The notes: a model not told the origin generated them from the sequence alone. Shown: positions 38,308 to 47,700, counted from the stretch's first letter. The stretch is DNA of 64,000 bases from Variovorax paradoxus_P (GCF_050627025.1 NZ_CP192473.1); one strand, 5' to 3'. Numbers and translations: made by a program.

Positions 38308-38516
38308 GAAGTCTCCCGTTGCCCCGACACCATGCCGAGGATGTTGCAAGGATGGCGCGCTTGCGTTTCAGCTGCGCCTCCAAAAGACGATTTCGGGTGA
38401 CGGCGGAATCCTATGGCGCTGGCACGGCAATCTCGAACATGGCTGGCCATGCGTCTTGGGCTACGGCAACTCCTGCTATCGACTTGGTCAACCCTGACGC
38501 CCCTTCAAGCGATTCC

Positions 38517-38798
38517 CTAGATCAGATGGAGGCGCCTCGCGAATCCCATCGACGCGCCTATAAAATCAGGGAGGTTCCCCATTGTCGCGATCTCCCGCAA
38601 GCCTTCGTCCGCAATGCAACGCACGGTCGCCAGCCTCGATGGGACGTTGTAGCGCGTCGAAACCCCAACGGCTTCAATCGTCGCTTCAATCAACCCCGTC
38701 GCCAGGAGCACACTGACATGCCGGATTTCCTCCGGGAAAGTGATTCGGGCAGGAAGCTGCACATGCTGGAGCTTCATCAAGAACAAGAGTGACGGCAT
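38517..38798 (-). CDS. Small repeated-family protein, member 6
   Basis: 93 residues (MPSLLFLMKLQHVQLPARIT) with the complete family pattern: PEEIRHVSVLLATGLIEATI, then RLATVRCIADEGLREIATMG. The start context GGAGGATCGAATGCC equals that of the truncated member at 4933, 33 kb away, and gives a good ribosome site. Probably a small DNA-binding or adaptor protein (inference). Confidence 0.7.
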   Translation of the reverse strand: MPSLLFLMKLQHVQLPARITFPEEIRHVSVLLATGLIEATIEAVGVSTRYNVPSRLATVRCIADEGLREIATMGNLPDFIGASMGFARRLHLI

Positions 38799-38921
38799 TC
38801 GATCCTCCGATGCCGGACGCTTGCTCGATCAAAGTTGCCGGCGAGCTTTGATTGAGATCAGGGTAATCCAAAGTAATAATTTTTACCATAGTCGATTTGG
38901 GTTACATCTACGAGGTCGCCT

Positions 38922-39085
38922 GTGGAGCGGTTCACGGCGTGGCTCCGGGAAAAAAAGCCGGCGCGTCAGTTCGAAGCGGTCGAGTTGATGATCTCGGCGA
39001 ACAGCATCTCGGTCGCATATCCGCGAGCCTTGGTGAGGGCCACCGCCGCAGAAATGCTGGTGAAGGCTAAAGGGCACAAGGGCAC
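38922..39085 (+). pseudogene. ParB/RepB-like fragment
   Basis: REKKPARQFEAVELMISANS then ISVAYPRALVRATAAEMLVK matches residues about 170-215 of the ParB/RepB-like protein at 39743-40621 (MKPTRQVEAVELMIAANSIT). No start and no ParB nuclease-like N-terminus. A decayed second copy in the same orientation, 0.8 kb upstream. Confidence 0.7.
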
Positions 39086-39136
39086 CCTACGAAAAATTCG
39101 CGCGCGTGTACAAGGAATCTGTCGACCCGACGGCCC

Positions 39137-39457
39137 TTGCACCAGTGGCGTGCGGCCTCGCTGCGGACCTCAGATCGCGAGAGAACTTGGTTGGACTGGC
39201 GCACCGAAACAGTCCGTTTGATCAACCAAATGCTCTGGCCGAGTTGGGATGAAGCGACTGGATCTTGGCTGCAACCAGACTTGGCGCGAATGCAGGCCTT
39301 GACCCTGGCAGATTCCGATCTCTTTGCCACAAGCAATGCTCATGGGATCCTCGATAAGTCTCCAAGCACACCAGTCGTCGCAGCATCGATTCCAACGCAT
39401 CGACAGTACTTTGTGGACGAAGGCTCTGGAAAATTGGGTGAACGCTACTTCTTCTAG
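39137..39457 (+). CDS. Unassigned C-terminal-like fragment
   Basis: The frame (DWRTETVRLINQMLWPSWDE; LQPDLARMQALTLADSDLFA; HRQYFVDEGSGKLGERYFF) looks like the end of a real protein, but the first 25 residues do not. It may be a truncated gene. It precedes the partition-like genes on the same strand. Family not recognised. Confidence 0.35.
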   Translation: MHQWRAASLRTSDRERTWLDWRTETVRLINQMLWPSWDEATGSWLQPDLARMQALTLADSDLFATSNAHGILDKSPSTPVVAASIPTHRQYFVDEGSGKLGERYFF

Positions 39458-39466
39458 GACACCACA

Positions 39467-39746
39467 GTGCCTAGTTCTCAGCTAGACAAAGTCACCGGCG
39501 ATCTGCGACTTGCGCTAAGGGACAAAGCTGGCAGTGCGAGCATCCAGATCAAGCAGATTTTTCAGCGTTCTCGGCCATATCAGGTCGTGGCGTCGCTTGC
39601 TGCAGCAGCGGCTTCTCTTTGCCGCCGGCGCCTTACGGCAGCTTTTTTCCGAAGAAAACTTCGTCACCCTGCTGCGGGCTGAAGGTCTGGATGCGCTGCC
39701 GAAGTACCTTGCGGATCGAATCGGGCCTCATGGGAGCCTGGGGTGA
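39467..39746 (+). pseudogene. RepB-associated small gene, frameshifted
   Basis: MPSSQLDKVTGDLRLALRDK to VVASLAAAAASL, then after a frameshift near 39615 FSEENFVTLLRAEGLDALPK and YLADRIGPHGSLG. The second half overlaps the start of the ParB/RepB-like gene by four bases (GTGA), so the two were a coupled pair. Such tails are seen on ParB/RepB-like proteins (family impression). Confidence 0.5.
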
Positions 39747-40621
39747 CGGTCGAGCTCGGCTTTCTGCCGAAGCCCATGATGGTTCCGATCGACAACGTCC
39801 TGCCATCGCACAAACCGCCGCTTGGCTTGCTGGGAACCAAAAAGTACCGGATGGTCGTGACTTCGATCCGGGAGATCGGCCTCATCGAGCCGCTTGCCGT
39901 CAGCGCGGTCGACCGGAAAACCGGCCAGCACGTTCTGCTGGACGGGCACATCCGTCTGCTGGCGTTGAAAGAGCTCGGCAACACCGAGGTACCGTGTCTG
40001 GTGGCAACGGACGACGAGTCATACACCTACAACAACCGGATCAACCGCTTGTCGTCTGTGCAAGAGCACTTCATGATGCGCCGCGCGATTGATCGCGGCA
40101 TCTCGCCGGAGCGGTTGTCCAAAGCCCTGTGCGTGGACCTGGCTCAGATCGTCAAAAAGGTGACCCTGCTCGATGGGGTTTGCCCCGAAGCCGTCGACCT
40201 GCTCAAAGATCGCCATTTCTCCCCAGAGATCACGGTTGCACTACGCAGAATGAAACCGACCCGTCAGGTCGAGGCGGTCGAGTTGATGATCGCTGCGAAC
40301 AGCATCACGGTCACATATGCGCGGGCATTGGAGATGGCCACTGCCACGGAAATGCTCGTCGCCGGAAAGCGCCCGCGCAAGGAACGAGGCGTCAGCCAGG
40401 AACAGGTCGATCGCATGGAGCGGGAGATGTCTGGTCTGCAGGACCAGTACAGGATGATCGAGCAGGGTTTTGGGGAGGACATGCTCAACCTTGTGCTGGC
40501 CAGAGGCTACGTCGCCAAGCTGGTCGACAACAAAGCGGTGTTCCGGTACCTGGAGCGCAACCATGGGGAGGTGCTCGAGCAACTGATGGGTTTGGTGCGC
40601 GCAACCTCGACAGATGCTTGA
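39743..40621 (+). CDS. ParB/RepB-like partition protein
   Basis: 292 residues from GTG 39743. The N-terminal ParB-like domain has VPIDNVLPSHKPPLG, SIREIGLIEPLAV and HVLLDGHIRLLALKELG. The middle is a KorB-type HTH region (INRLSSVQEHFMMRRAIDRG, SPERLSKALCVDLAQIVKKV), and the C-terminal part fits RepB (MEREMSGLQDQYRMIEQGFG). It binds DNA and in plasmids helps partition. No ParA ATPase gene is adjacent, so here it is probably a remnant of, or regulator in, an integrated element. Confidence 0.8.
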   Translation: MTVELGFLPKPMMVPIDNVLPSHKPPLGLLGTKKYRMVVTSIREIGLIEPLAVSAVDRKTGQHVLLDGHIRLLALKELGNTEVPCLVATDDESYTYNNRINRLSSVQEHFMMRRAIDRGISPERLSKALCVDLAQIVKKVTLLDGVCPEAVDLLKDRHFSPEITVALRRMKPTRQVEAVELMIAANSITVTYARALEMATATEMLVAGKRPRKERGVSQEQVDRMEREMSGLQDQYRMIEQGFGEDMLNLVLARGYVAKLVDNKAVFRYLERNHGEVLEQLMGLVRATSTDA

Positions 40622-40750
40622 AGTCATCGGTGAGTAAATCGAGGCCACCCAAGGGTGGAGCTGAGGTTCTCGTGCATAACGGCACAGGGGACTAGCCCAG
40701 CCCGGGAAAAAGTTGCGATCCCGTATTTTGTGCACCTGCATACCCTTCAT

Positions 40751-41101
40751 TCAGGCGTTGCCATCGCTCACGTCGAAGTTCAATCCACAGGCTCTTAAGG
40801 CGGCTTGCAGCGATGCGCTTTCCTCGGAAGAAAATCCATCGAAGTAGATCTGCAGCGTCTTGCCGCAGCTGAGAAACAGATCTTTGCCCGGAGCCGCCCA
40901 AAGATGGACACCGTGTCCAACCGCCGCTGTCAGAAAAACGAAGGCCTCCTCAGGAGAGATGAGGCCGATCTCCTCGCCTAGATTGCTCCAGCCCGTGATC
41001 TCGGCGCTGAGGGGATGCTCGAACCTCCACCCCAATGCTTGCAGGGCGTCGAGTAGCTGAACGCAACTCGCCGGAGAAAGGCGGGCAATCTCTTGGGTCA
41101 T
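40751..41101 (-). CDS. Hypothetical protein
   Basis: 116 residues from ATG 41101 (MTQEIARLSPASCVQLLDAL), alternating helix and strand (WRFEHPLSAEITGWSNLGEE; IGLISPEEAFVFLTAAVGHG), ending with a strand-helix (LQIYFDGFSSEESASLQAAL). Looks like a compact soluble protein of the kind often found as immunity proteins, but no homologue is recalled. Confidence 0.6.
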   Translation of the reverse strand: MTQEIARLSPASCVQLLDALQALGWRFEHPLSAEITGWSNLGEEIGLISPEEAFVFLTAAVGHGVHLWAAPGKDLFLSCGKTLQIYFDGFSSEESASLQAALRACGLNFDVSDGNA

Positions 41102-41125
41102 GGCCAAATCGTAGCTGCTGCCATC

Positions 41126-41533
41126 TCACAGAACACGAACCGCGAAATAGGCCTCGTCGGTATCGCCCAGATCGCGCAAGCCCGCCGTCCTGGCCGCATC
41201 GAAGGCCTTGATCCAGCGCTTGGCCAGCGCGATCTCGTCCTTGGTGAGATCGCTTTCGCCCGACTCGCTCGCGTTCTGGAAGGCGCGCAGCGCCGGCACC
41301 ACGTCATGGCCCAGTTGCCGGTCGAGCTCGCGCCGGAAGCGCTGCTCCGCCACCTTCACCGCATCGGCCACCGGATGCGGATAGTCCGCGAGCCGCACCA
41401 GGTAGGCCACGCGCGGTTCCGGTTCCACCTCTTCGAACCGAAACGGCGTGTCGTCGTCGCAGGCCTCCAGCGGCGCGACGTCGATCGCTGGCGCGGGCAT
41501 CGGCTGCGGAAAGAAGAGTTCAGCTTGGTCCAT
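41126..41533 (-). CDS. Hypothetical protein, second gene of SOS-box locus
   Basis: 135 residues from ATG 41533 (MDQAELFFPQPMPAPAIDVA); AAGGAG is 6-7 bases upstream and decides this start. A proline-rich N-terminus is followed by a helical region (DAVKVAEQRFRRELDRQLGH; DEIALAKRWIKAFDAARTAG). It lies 31 bases after the stop of the next upstream gene and should be co-transcribed with it from the LexA-box promoter. Family not recognised. Confidence 0.65.
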   Translation of the reverse strand: MDQAELFFPQPMPAPAIDVAPLEACDDDTPFRFEEVEPEPRVAYLVRLADYPHPVADAVKVAEQRFRRELDRQLGHDVVPALRAFQNASESGESDLTKDEIALAKRWIKAFDAARTAGLRDLGDTDEAYFAVRVL

Positions 41534-41564
41534 GGTCATCTCCTTGAGCAAGTTCTGCAACGCG

Positions 41565-41999
41565 CTACGCACTTCCGCCGAGGCGGGAACCGCCGCGGCG
41601 CGATGGCCAGCGTTGCAGCGCCTTGGCGATCATTTCGCCGTGGCGCTGCGCCTCCAGGCGGGCCGCCTTCGCATCGGGCGGGGCAGGCCGCGGCACCGGC
41701 CGGCAGAACCAGCGCTGCGGGTAGGTGTCCGCCTTGATGTTCTTGAGCGCCCGTCCACGCGGATTGATCTCGGTGCCTTCGATGAAGAAACCGCCCCGCA
41801 CCTCGAGCATGCACGCGCGATTGAGCAACGGAATCACATAGCTCTCCTGGTCGTCGGCCAGCAGCATCGCGATCATCAGGCTGCGGCCCGGGCGCGGGTC
41901 ATGGATGCGGGGCACGTAGAGCAGTTCTCCGATGCGGCGCGTGAGCTTCACCGCCTCCTTGGTGGACAGCGCCTGGCCCTCGAACCGGTATCTAAACAC
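41565..41999 (-). CDS. Hypothetical protein under LexA box
   Basis: 144 residues from GTG 41999 (MFRYRFEGQALSTKEAVKLT). A longer start at 42041 would place the LexA box inside the gene, so the GTG is preferred. Core: GELLYVPRIHDPRPGRSLMI, LADDQESYVIPLLNRACMLE, GGFFIEGTEINPRGRALKNI, then a basic tail. Beta-rich; unknown family. The perfect LexA box 13 bases upstream predicts DNA-damage induction. Confidence 0.65.
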   Translation of the reverse strand: MFRYRFEGQALSTKEAVKLTRRIGELLYVPRIHDPRPGRSLMIAMLLADDQESYVIPLLNRACMLEVRGGFFIEGTEINPRGRALKNIKADTYPQRWFCRPVPRPAPPDAKAARLEAQRHGEMIAKALQRWPSRRGGSRLGGSA

Positions 42000-42011
42000 T
42001 TCGCAGTACAC

Positions 42012-42027
42012 CTGTATGAATATACAG
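42012..42027. promoter_or_regulatory. LexA (SOS) box
   Basis: CTGTATGAATATACAG fits CTGT-N8-ACAG with the AT-rich interior of the E. coli consensus. It lies between the divergent genes 41565-41999 and 42040-42249, so it could control both. Confidence 0.85.
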
Positions 42028-42039
42028 TAGTATCGGCGC

Positions 42040-42249
42040 ATGGAAAACGTGCCCGCAACCCTCTGGATTGCCGCCTGCGCGCACCGGCTGCAGCAGCAGT
42101 GGCATACCGTCGATCCGCTCGAGCTGGAGGATGTCGCACGCGATCTATGGCGTGACGACAGGCTGCGAGCGATGCCACCGGATCAGGCGGCCGCGGAGTG
42201 GTTGCGTCCAATCAGGCGGCCCGATCTTTTCGGCGAGCCGACTCGCTGA
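42040..42249 (+). CDS. Small hypothetical protein, divergent at LexA box
   Basis: 69 residues (MENVPATLWIAACAHRLQQQ), helical, with WHTVDPLELEDVARDLWRDD and a terminal RPDLFGEP. The ATG is 12 bases after the LexA box, so the mRNA leader is very short. Acidic; no membrane segment. Unknown function, probably SOS-linked with the minus-strand pair. Confidence 0.6.
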   Translation: MENVPATLWIAACAHRLQQQWHTVDPLELEDVARDLWRDDRLRAMPPDQAAAEWLRPIRRPDLFGEPTR

Positions 42250-42589
42250 ACCATTGCGCCGCCGGATCCCGTCGAACTCCGGCCCGATTTCCATCGAATA
42301 GTGGCCCACCCCGCTTTTTGCGAAAAGACCGCCATTCCAAGAGCGGTTCGCAAACAGCGGGTGCCGCCGTGGCGGCGTGGTCGAAGGGCGATCTGGCCTC
42401 CCAGGCGCGATCGGCGCGGGGCTTCGTTGCCGTCGGGCGAGCGTCGTGCTGGCGCTCGCGGTGGGCGAATGCGGCGTTCCACAGGAACCACCCAGTCGAG
42501 CCTTCTTTACAAACGACATTGTCTGTATTCGTTAACAGAATGTGTTGCTTCTTGTATCCTTCGCGGCGATTTTGACAGTGAAAGCCGCA
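42250..42589. other. Promoter region of the autotransporter
   Basis: No gene is supported. The right end is more AT-rich (GACATTGTCTGTATTCG; GTTAACAGAATGTG) and probably holds the autotransporter promoter. Confidence 0.4.
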
Positions 42590-45500
42590 ATGAACCGTTC
42601 TTTTCTCAGCCGCTGGAATGAAGCGCTGCAGGCGTGGGTGGCCGTGCCTGAAATTTCCCGTGTCCATAGCAAGGCGAGAAGCGTGGCGCCGGGCCAACCC
42701 CTTGCCGCTGCTCCAGCCACGGCCCGCCGGCGGTTTCGCTGGAGCGCCGTGATGAGCGTGGTGGTCGCGCTGGGCGCCGCGCCCGCCGCGGCACAAAACC
42801 TGCTGATCGGCACCGCGGGCGAGGCGGGGGCGGCGCTGGGGATCGGGGGCAGCGGAGGCGCCGGTGGCATCGGCGGCGGCGGGGGCGGGGGCAGCGGCGG
42901 AGGGGGCGCTGGCGGGGGAGGGGGCGGGTACGGCGCCGGCGGCGGTGCCGCGGGCTTCGTGTACGGCTCCAACAGCGGCGGGGCCGGTGGCGCGGCCGCG
43001 GACGGTGCCGGCGCCAATGCCGGGTCCGACTCGGCCGGGCTCGGCGGCGCGGGTAACAACGGCGGCAGCGCGGGCGCGAACGGCGTGCAGGGTCCGACCG
43101 GTCCGTTCGACGCGAAGGTCGGCGGAAGCGCGGCCAGCGGCGTGGCTGCGGGCGTCCTGGACGGCGGCGTGAGCCGTGCCAGCTTCACGGCCGACGCCAC
43201 CGTGAACGGTGCGCTCGGCATCGGCGGCAGTGGAGGCGGCGGCGGCGGGGCGAGCGGCACGGCGGCCGGCGGCGCCGGCACCAGCGGCGGCGCGGGCGAA
43301 CTCACGATCACGGCGGGGACCACCACGGTGACCGGTGCCGTCCTGGTGGGCGGATCGGGCGGCGGTGCAGGCGGCGGCAGCGGCAATGCCGCGGGTGGCA
43401 CAGGCGGCTCAGGCGGCGAGGGCCGCCTGAGCCTGAACGGCGGCACCCTGGTGGCGGGCAGTCTCGTCGTGGGAGGCAGTGCCGGCGGCAGCGGCTCGGC
43501 CGGGGCCGCGCCGGGCGGGCAGGCCGGCGCAGGCACGCTGACGATCAGCGCTGGCATCCTGAGCGTGGCCGGCGGCGTCACGGTGCGCAGCAGCGGGCTC
43601 GTCGACTTCCAGCCGGCCGCGGGCCAGCAGCTTTCGGCCGGCTTCGCGATCTCGGGCGAAGGCCGTGTCGTGCAGTCGGGCGGCGGGACGACCGTGATGA
43701 CCGGCGACAACACTTACACCGGCGGCACGACCATCAGCGCCGGGACGCTGCAGATCGGCGCGGGTGGCACCAGCGGCCGCATCGTGGGCAATGTCGTCAA
43801 CGACGGCGCGCTGGTGTTCAACCGTTCCGACGCATCGAGCTTCAACGGCGTCATCAGCGGCAGCGGCAGCCTGCGCCAGGCCGGCAGCGGCACGCTCGAA
43901 CTCACGGGCATCAACACCTACGCAGGCGGCACCGCGATCAGCGGCGGCACGTTGCGCGTGGCCGGCGACGGCGCGCTGGGCATGGCGAACGGCACACTGA
44001 GCCTTGATGGCGGCGGCAGGCTCCAAAGCACGGGCGCCTTCACGAGCGCGCGCGACGTGACGCTCGTCGGCGCCGGGACCATCGCCAGCGCGGGTGACCT
44101 GACCATGAACGGCATCTTCACCGGCAGCGGCTCGCTCGATGTGCAGGCGGGTGCGGCCGCCATCACGCTCACCAACGCGGCCAATGATTTCGGCGGTATC
44201 GTGAGCCTGGCCGGCGGCACCACGCAGATCAACGACCGCAACGCGCTCACGCTGGGCACGCTGGCCACCGGTGACCTCACCGTCACGAGCCACGGCAAGC
44301 TCAACCTCGGACAGGGCTCCGCATCGTCCATCGATGCGCGCAGCAACGGCGGCCAGGTCGCGCAGTCGGGTGCGGTTTCGGTGCTCGGCGCGCTGTCGGT
44401 CGATGCCGGCGCGGGCGATGTCGTGCTCGACCGGGCGGACAACGACTTCCGGGGCGCCCTGTCGCTGCGCGGTGCGAACATCTCCGTCGCCGCGGGCGGC
44501 GATCTCTCCGTGTCCACACTGGTCAATGGCGTGAACGGGGCGGTCAGCCTCGTGGCCGGCGGCGTGCTGAGTCTTTCCGGAACGGCGATCGACACCGGCT
44601 CGGCCGGGCTCGCGCTGGCGTCGAACGGCGGCGCGCTCGATGTTTCCGGCAGCCTTCGGGGCGGCGAGGTTTCGCTGGCCGGGCGCGACGGCATCTCCCT
44701 GGCGGCCGATGTGAGCGCGGCGAATGTCCTGAAGGTGTCGAGCAAGGCCAGCGTGTTGCAGACATCGGGCGTGGTGACGGCCGGGACGCTGACCGGCCGC
44801 GTGGACGGCGATGTGGCGCTGGGCGGGTTCAACCGGATCGGCGCCGTGGGCGACTTCAGCGTCGGCGGGGCGCTCAGCCTGCGCAACCAGGAGGGCCTGG
44901 CGCTCACGGGCAATGTCGCGGCGGGCAGCGTGGCGCTCGACGTGGCGCAAGGCGTGGTGGTCACCGGTTCGCTGGGCGCGACGGGCAAGGGTGCGTCGAT
45001 CTCCCTCGCGGGCGGTACCCGCCTGCAGGTCGGCGATGGCGCTGCCACGGGTGTGCTGACGGGCAATGTCCACAACGAGGGCACGCTCGCGTTCAACCGC
45101 TCCGACGTCGTGAGCTTTGCGGGCGCGATCGACGGCAAGGGTGCGCTGGTGCAGCAGGGCACCGGCACCCTGGTGCTCACCGGCGCCAACAGCTACAGCG
45201 GCGGCACGGTGGTGAAGTCGGGCGTGCTGCAGGGCACGACCGCGAGCCTCCAGGGCGACATCGCCAACGATGCGATCGTCACCTTCGAGCAGGCCGCGGC
45301 GGGCAGCAAGGGCACCTACGCCGGCACCATGACGGGCACCGGCAGCCTGCGCAAGATCGGCGAAGGTGAACTTGAGCTCACGGCCGTCAACACCTACAGC
45401 GGCGGCACGCGGATCGACGCAGGCACGCTCTCCGCGAGCGTGACCGGGGCGCTGGGCAGCGGGCCGGTGTCGGTGGCAGGCGGCGCGGCGCTGCGCTTTC

Positions 45501-47632
45501 GCGGCGCAGCCGACATGGGCAGTGTCACGCTCGCCACGCAGGCTGGCGGCATGATCGATTTCACCGACAGCGTGACGGCGCCGAACGCCACCATCGTCAA
45601 CAACGCGGGCGGCACCGTCCGGCTGAGCCAGCTCACGGCGGACGGAACGTCGATCGGCGCCATCTCGGGTTCGGGACAGGTGCAGCTGGGCGCGAAGGCA
45701 CTGACCACCGGAACACTCGACACCGACGCCGAGATCTCGGGCGTGGTCTCCGGCCTTGGCGGTTCGCTCGTGAAAACGGGCCGCGGCACGCTCACGCTGT
45801 CGGGCGCCAACACCTACACGGGCGGCACGGCGCTGCGCCAGGGCCGCCTGAACGTGGGCCACAACCAGGCGCTGGGCACCGGCGTGCTCGCGATGGACGA
45901 CGACACCACGCTCGGCTTTGCGGCCGAGGGCCTCTCCATTGCCAACCCGATCCTGCTGACCGGCCACAACGACCCGGTCATCGACACCGGCGCTTTCTCC
46001 GGCACCCTGGCGGGTGCCATCACGGGCGGCGGCTTCATCACCAAGGAGGGCACCGGCACGCTCACGCTGTCCGGCGCCAACACCTACACGGGCGCGACCC
46101 AGGTGGCCCAGGGCACGTTGAGAGCAGGCGCACCGAACACCCTGAGCGCGGGGTCGGCGCACAGCGTCGCGGCCGGCGCCACGCTGGATCTCGCAGGCTT
46201 CGATCAGGCGGTGGTGTCGCTCGCCAACAGCGGCACGGTATCGCTGGCCGGCGCGGCCCCGGGCGCCACGCTGACGGTCACCGGCGGCTACGTGGGCCAC
46301 AACGGCGTGCTGCGCGTCGGCACCGCACTGGGTGGCAACGGCCCCGCCGACCGGCTGGTGCTCGATGGCGGCGCGGCCAGTGGCCGTACGCAGATGCAGG
46401 TCGTCAACGTGGGCGGGCTCGGTGCGCTCACGAGCGGCAATGGCATCGAGGTGATCAGCGCCCGCAACGGCGCCACCACGACGGCCCAGACCACCAAGGA
46501 TGCGTTCTCGCTGGCTGGCGGCCACGTCGATGCGGGCGCCTATGAGTACCGCCTGTACGCGGCCGATGCCAATGGCGCCGGCGAAAACTGGTTCCTGCGT
46601 TCGAGCGTCGCTTCCCCGGCGGCGCCCGGCGTGCCGGGCGTGCCAGCGGCCGTGACCACCTACCGTACGGAGGCGTCGCTCTACGCCGCCCTTGCGGGTC
46701 AGCTGCGCCAAGGCAATCTCGCCATGCTCGGCGACCTGCGCAAGCGCGTGGGCGACGACGATGGCGCAGCGGTCACCGCGGCCACGCCGGACCATCCTCC
46801 GAGCCGCCGCGCCTGGGCCCGCGTGCTTTCCACCGACATCGACATCCGGCAGGGCGGCGTGCTGTCGCCCACCAGCAAGGGCCGCCTCACCGGCTTTCAG
46901 GCTGGCACGGACCTGCTCTCGATGCGCCACTGGCGCGCCGGGATCTACGTCGGCCAGCTGGACGGCGATGCGCGCGTGAACGGCTTTGCAAGCGGCATCC
47001 AAGGCCTTGCCGTGGGCCGCAACGACCTGCGCAGCCAGTACGTGGGCGCCTATGGCACCTACACAAACGAGAGCGGCTTCTTCGCCGATGCGGTGGTGCA
47101 GTCGGGCCGGCACCGCTACACGGTCGAGCCGCTGCCGGGCGGCGGGGCCGCCGGCAAAGGCAACAGCCTGGTGGGATCGATCGAAGTGGGGCGCTCCTTT
47201 CCGCTGGGCGGCAGCGGCTGGCACATCGAGCCGCAACTGCAGCTCGTTCATCAGCACATGGACCTGAGCAACTCGGCCATCATCGGCGCCGTGGTGCAGC
47301 CGCAGGCCGACAGCGGATGGCTGGCGCGAGCGGGCGTGCGGGTGAAGGGCGAGATTGGCACCGGCCTCGGCACCTTGCAGCCTTACGGCCGGTTCAACGT
47401 CTACAAGGCGTCCAGCGGCGCGGATGTGGCGCGCTTCGTCAACGGTGCGAGCCGGACCGATATCGCGGCACCGACCGGCGGCACCAGCACTGAGCTCGCG
47501 GGTGGCTTCGCGCTCGCGCTGGGCTCGTCGACCACGCTCTACGGTGAGTTCGGCAAGCTGTGGGCCTCGGGTGGGAATGCCAAGGTGAAGAGCTCGGTCA
47601 ACGGCTCGGTCGGCATACGGGTGAAGTGGTAA
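42590..47632 (+). CDS. Type V autotransporter adhesin-like protein
   Basis: 1680 residues from ATG 42590. An extended signal peptide (MNRSFLSRWNEALQAWVAVP, basic stretch, then MSVVVALGAAPAAAQ) directs slow Sec export. The passenger starts with a glycine-rich tract (about residues 70-160). It then has many autotransporter-associated beta-strand repeats, for example TLELTGINTYAGGTAISGGT, TLVLTGANSYSGGTVVKSGV, TLTLSGANTYTGGTALRQGR. A beta-helix is expected. The C-terminal 290 residues form the autotransporter barrel (YAALAGQLRQGNLAMLGDLR; ends GIRVKW with terminal Trp). Surface adhesion is likely. Confidence 0.92.
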   Translation: MNRSFLSRWNEALQAWVAVPEISRVHSKARSVAPGQPLAAAPATARRRFRWSAVMSVVVALGAAPAAAQNLLIGTAGEAGAALGIGGSGGAGGIGGGGGGGSGGGGAGGGGGGYGAGGGAAGFVYGSNSGGAGGAAADGAGANAGSDSAGLGGAGNNGGSAGANGVQGPTGPFDAKVGGSAASGVAAGVLDGGVSRASFTADATVNGALGIGGSGGGGGGASGTAAGGAGTSGGAGELTITAGTTTVTGAVLVGGSGGGAGGGSGNAAGGTGGSGGEGRLSLNGGTLVAGSLVVGGSAGGSGSAGAAPGGQAGAGTLTISAGILSVAGGVTVRSSGLVDFQPAAGQQLSAGFAISGEGRVVQSGGGTTVMTGDNTYTGGTTISAGTLQIGAGGTSGRIVGNVVNDGALVFNRSDASSFNGVISGSGSLRQAGSGTLELTGINTYAGGTAISGGTLRVAGDGALGMANGTLSLDGGGRLQSTGAFTSARDVTLVGAGTIASAGDLTMNGIFTGSGSLDVQAGAAAITLTNAANDFGGIVSLAGGTTQINDRNALTLGTLATGDLTVTSHGKLNLGQGSASSIDARSNGGQVAQSGAVSVLGALSVDAGAGDVVLDRADNDFRGALSLRGANISVAAGGDLSVSTLVNGVNGAVSLVAGGVLSLSGTAIDTGSAGLALASNGGALDVSGSLRGGEVSLAGRDGISLAADVSAANVLKVSSKASVLQTSGVVTAGTLTGRVDGDVALGGFNRIGAVGDFSVGGALSLRNQEGLALTGNVAAGSVALDVAQGVVVTGSLGATGKGASISLAGGTRLQVGDGAATGVLTGNVHNEGTLAFNRSDVVSFAGAIDGKGALVQQGTGTLVLTGANSYSGGTVVKSGVLQGTTASLQGDIANDAIVTFEQAAAGSKGTYAGTMTGTGSLRKIGEGELELTAVNTYSGGTRIDAGTLSASVTGALGSGPVSVAGGAALRFRGAADMGSVTLATQAGGMIDFTDSVTAPNATIVNNAGGTVRLSQLTADGTSIGAISGSGQVQLGAKALTTGTLDTDAEISGVVSGLGGSLVKTGRGTLTLSGANTYTGGTALRQGRLNVGHNQALGTGVLAMDDDTTLGFAAEGLSIANPILLTGHNDPVIDTGAFSGTLAGAITGGGFITKEGTGTLTLSGANTYTGATQVAQGTLRAGAPNTLSAGSAHSVAAGATLDLAGFDQAVVSLANSGTVSLAGAAPGATLTVTGGYVGHNGVLRVGTALGGNGPADRLVLDGGAASGRTQMQVVNVGGLGALTSGNGIEVISARNGATTTAQTTKDAFSLAGGHVDAGAYEYRLYAADANGAGENWFLRSSVASPAAPGVPGVPAAVTTYRTEASLYAALAGQLRQGNLAMLGDLRKRVGDDDGAAVTAATPDHPPSRRAWARVLSTDIDIRQGGVLSPTSKGRLTGFQAGTDLLSMRHWRAGIYVGQLDGDARVNGFASGIQGLAVGRNDLRSQYVGAYGTYTNESGFFADAVVQSGRHRYTVEPLPGGGAAGKGNSLVGSIEVGRSFPLGGSGWHIEPQLQLVHQHMDLSNSAIIGAVVQPQADSGWLARAGVRVKGEIGTGLGTLQPYGRFNVYKASSGADVARFVNGASRTDIAAPTGGTSTELAGGFALALGSSTTLYGEFGKLWASGGNAKVKSSVNGSVGIRVKW

Positions 47633-47654
47633 CGGAGGCGGCGTGCAAAAAATA

Positions 47655-47675
47655 CTGCCTAAGGGCAGCTTTTTT
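47655..47675 (+). terminator. Terminator after the autotransporter
   Basis: CTGCC (47655-47659) and GGCAG (47664-47668) form a stem with loop TAAG, followed by CTTTTTT. Classic intrinsic terminator 22 bases after the autotransporter stop. Confidence 0.85.
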
Positions 47676-47700
47676 GAGGGGCGATCGACTCCTTTTTTTC

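Noticed and set aside
43409..47257. Minus-strand open frame of 1282 codons opposite the autotransporter
   Set aside because: The composition is dominated by A, R, G and H and mirrors the repeats of the real gene. It has no start site or domain; it is an antisense shadow of a high-GC repeat gene.
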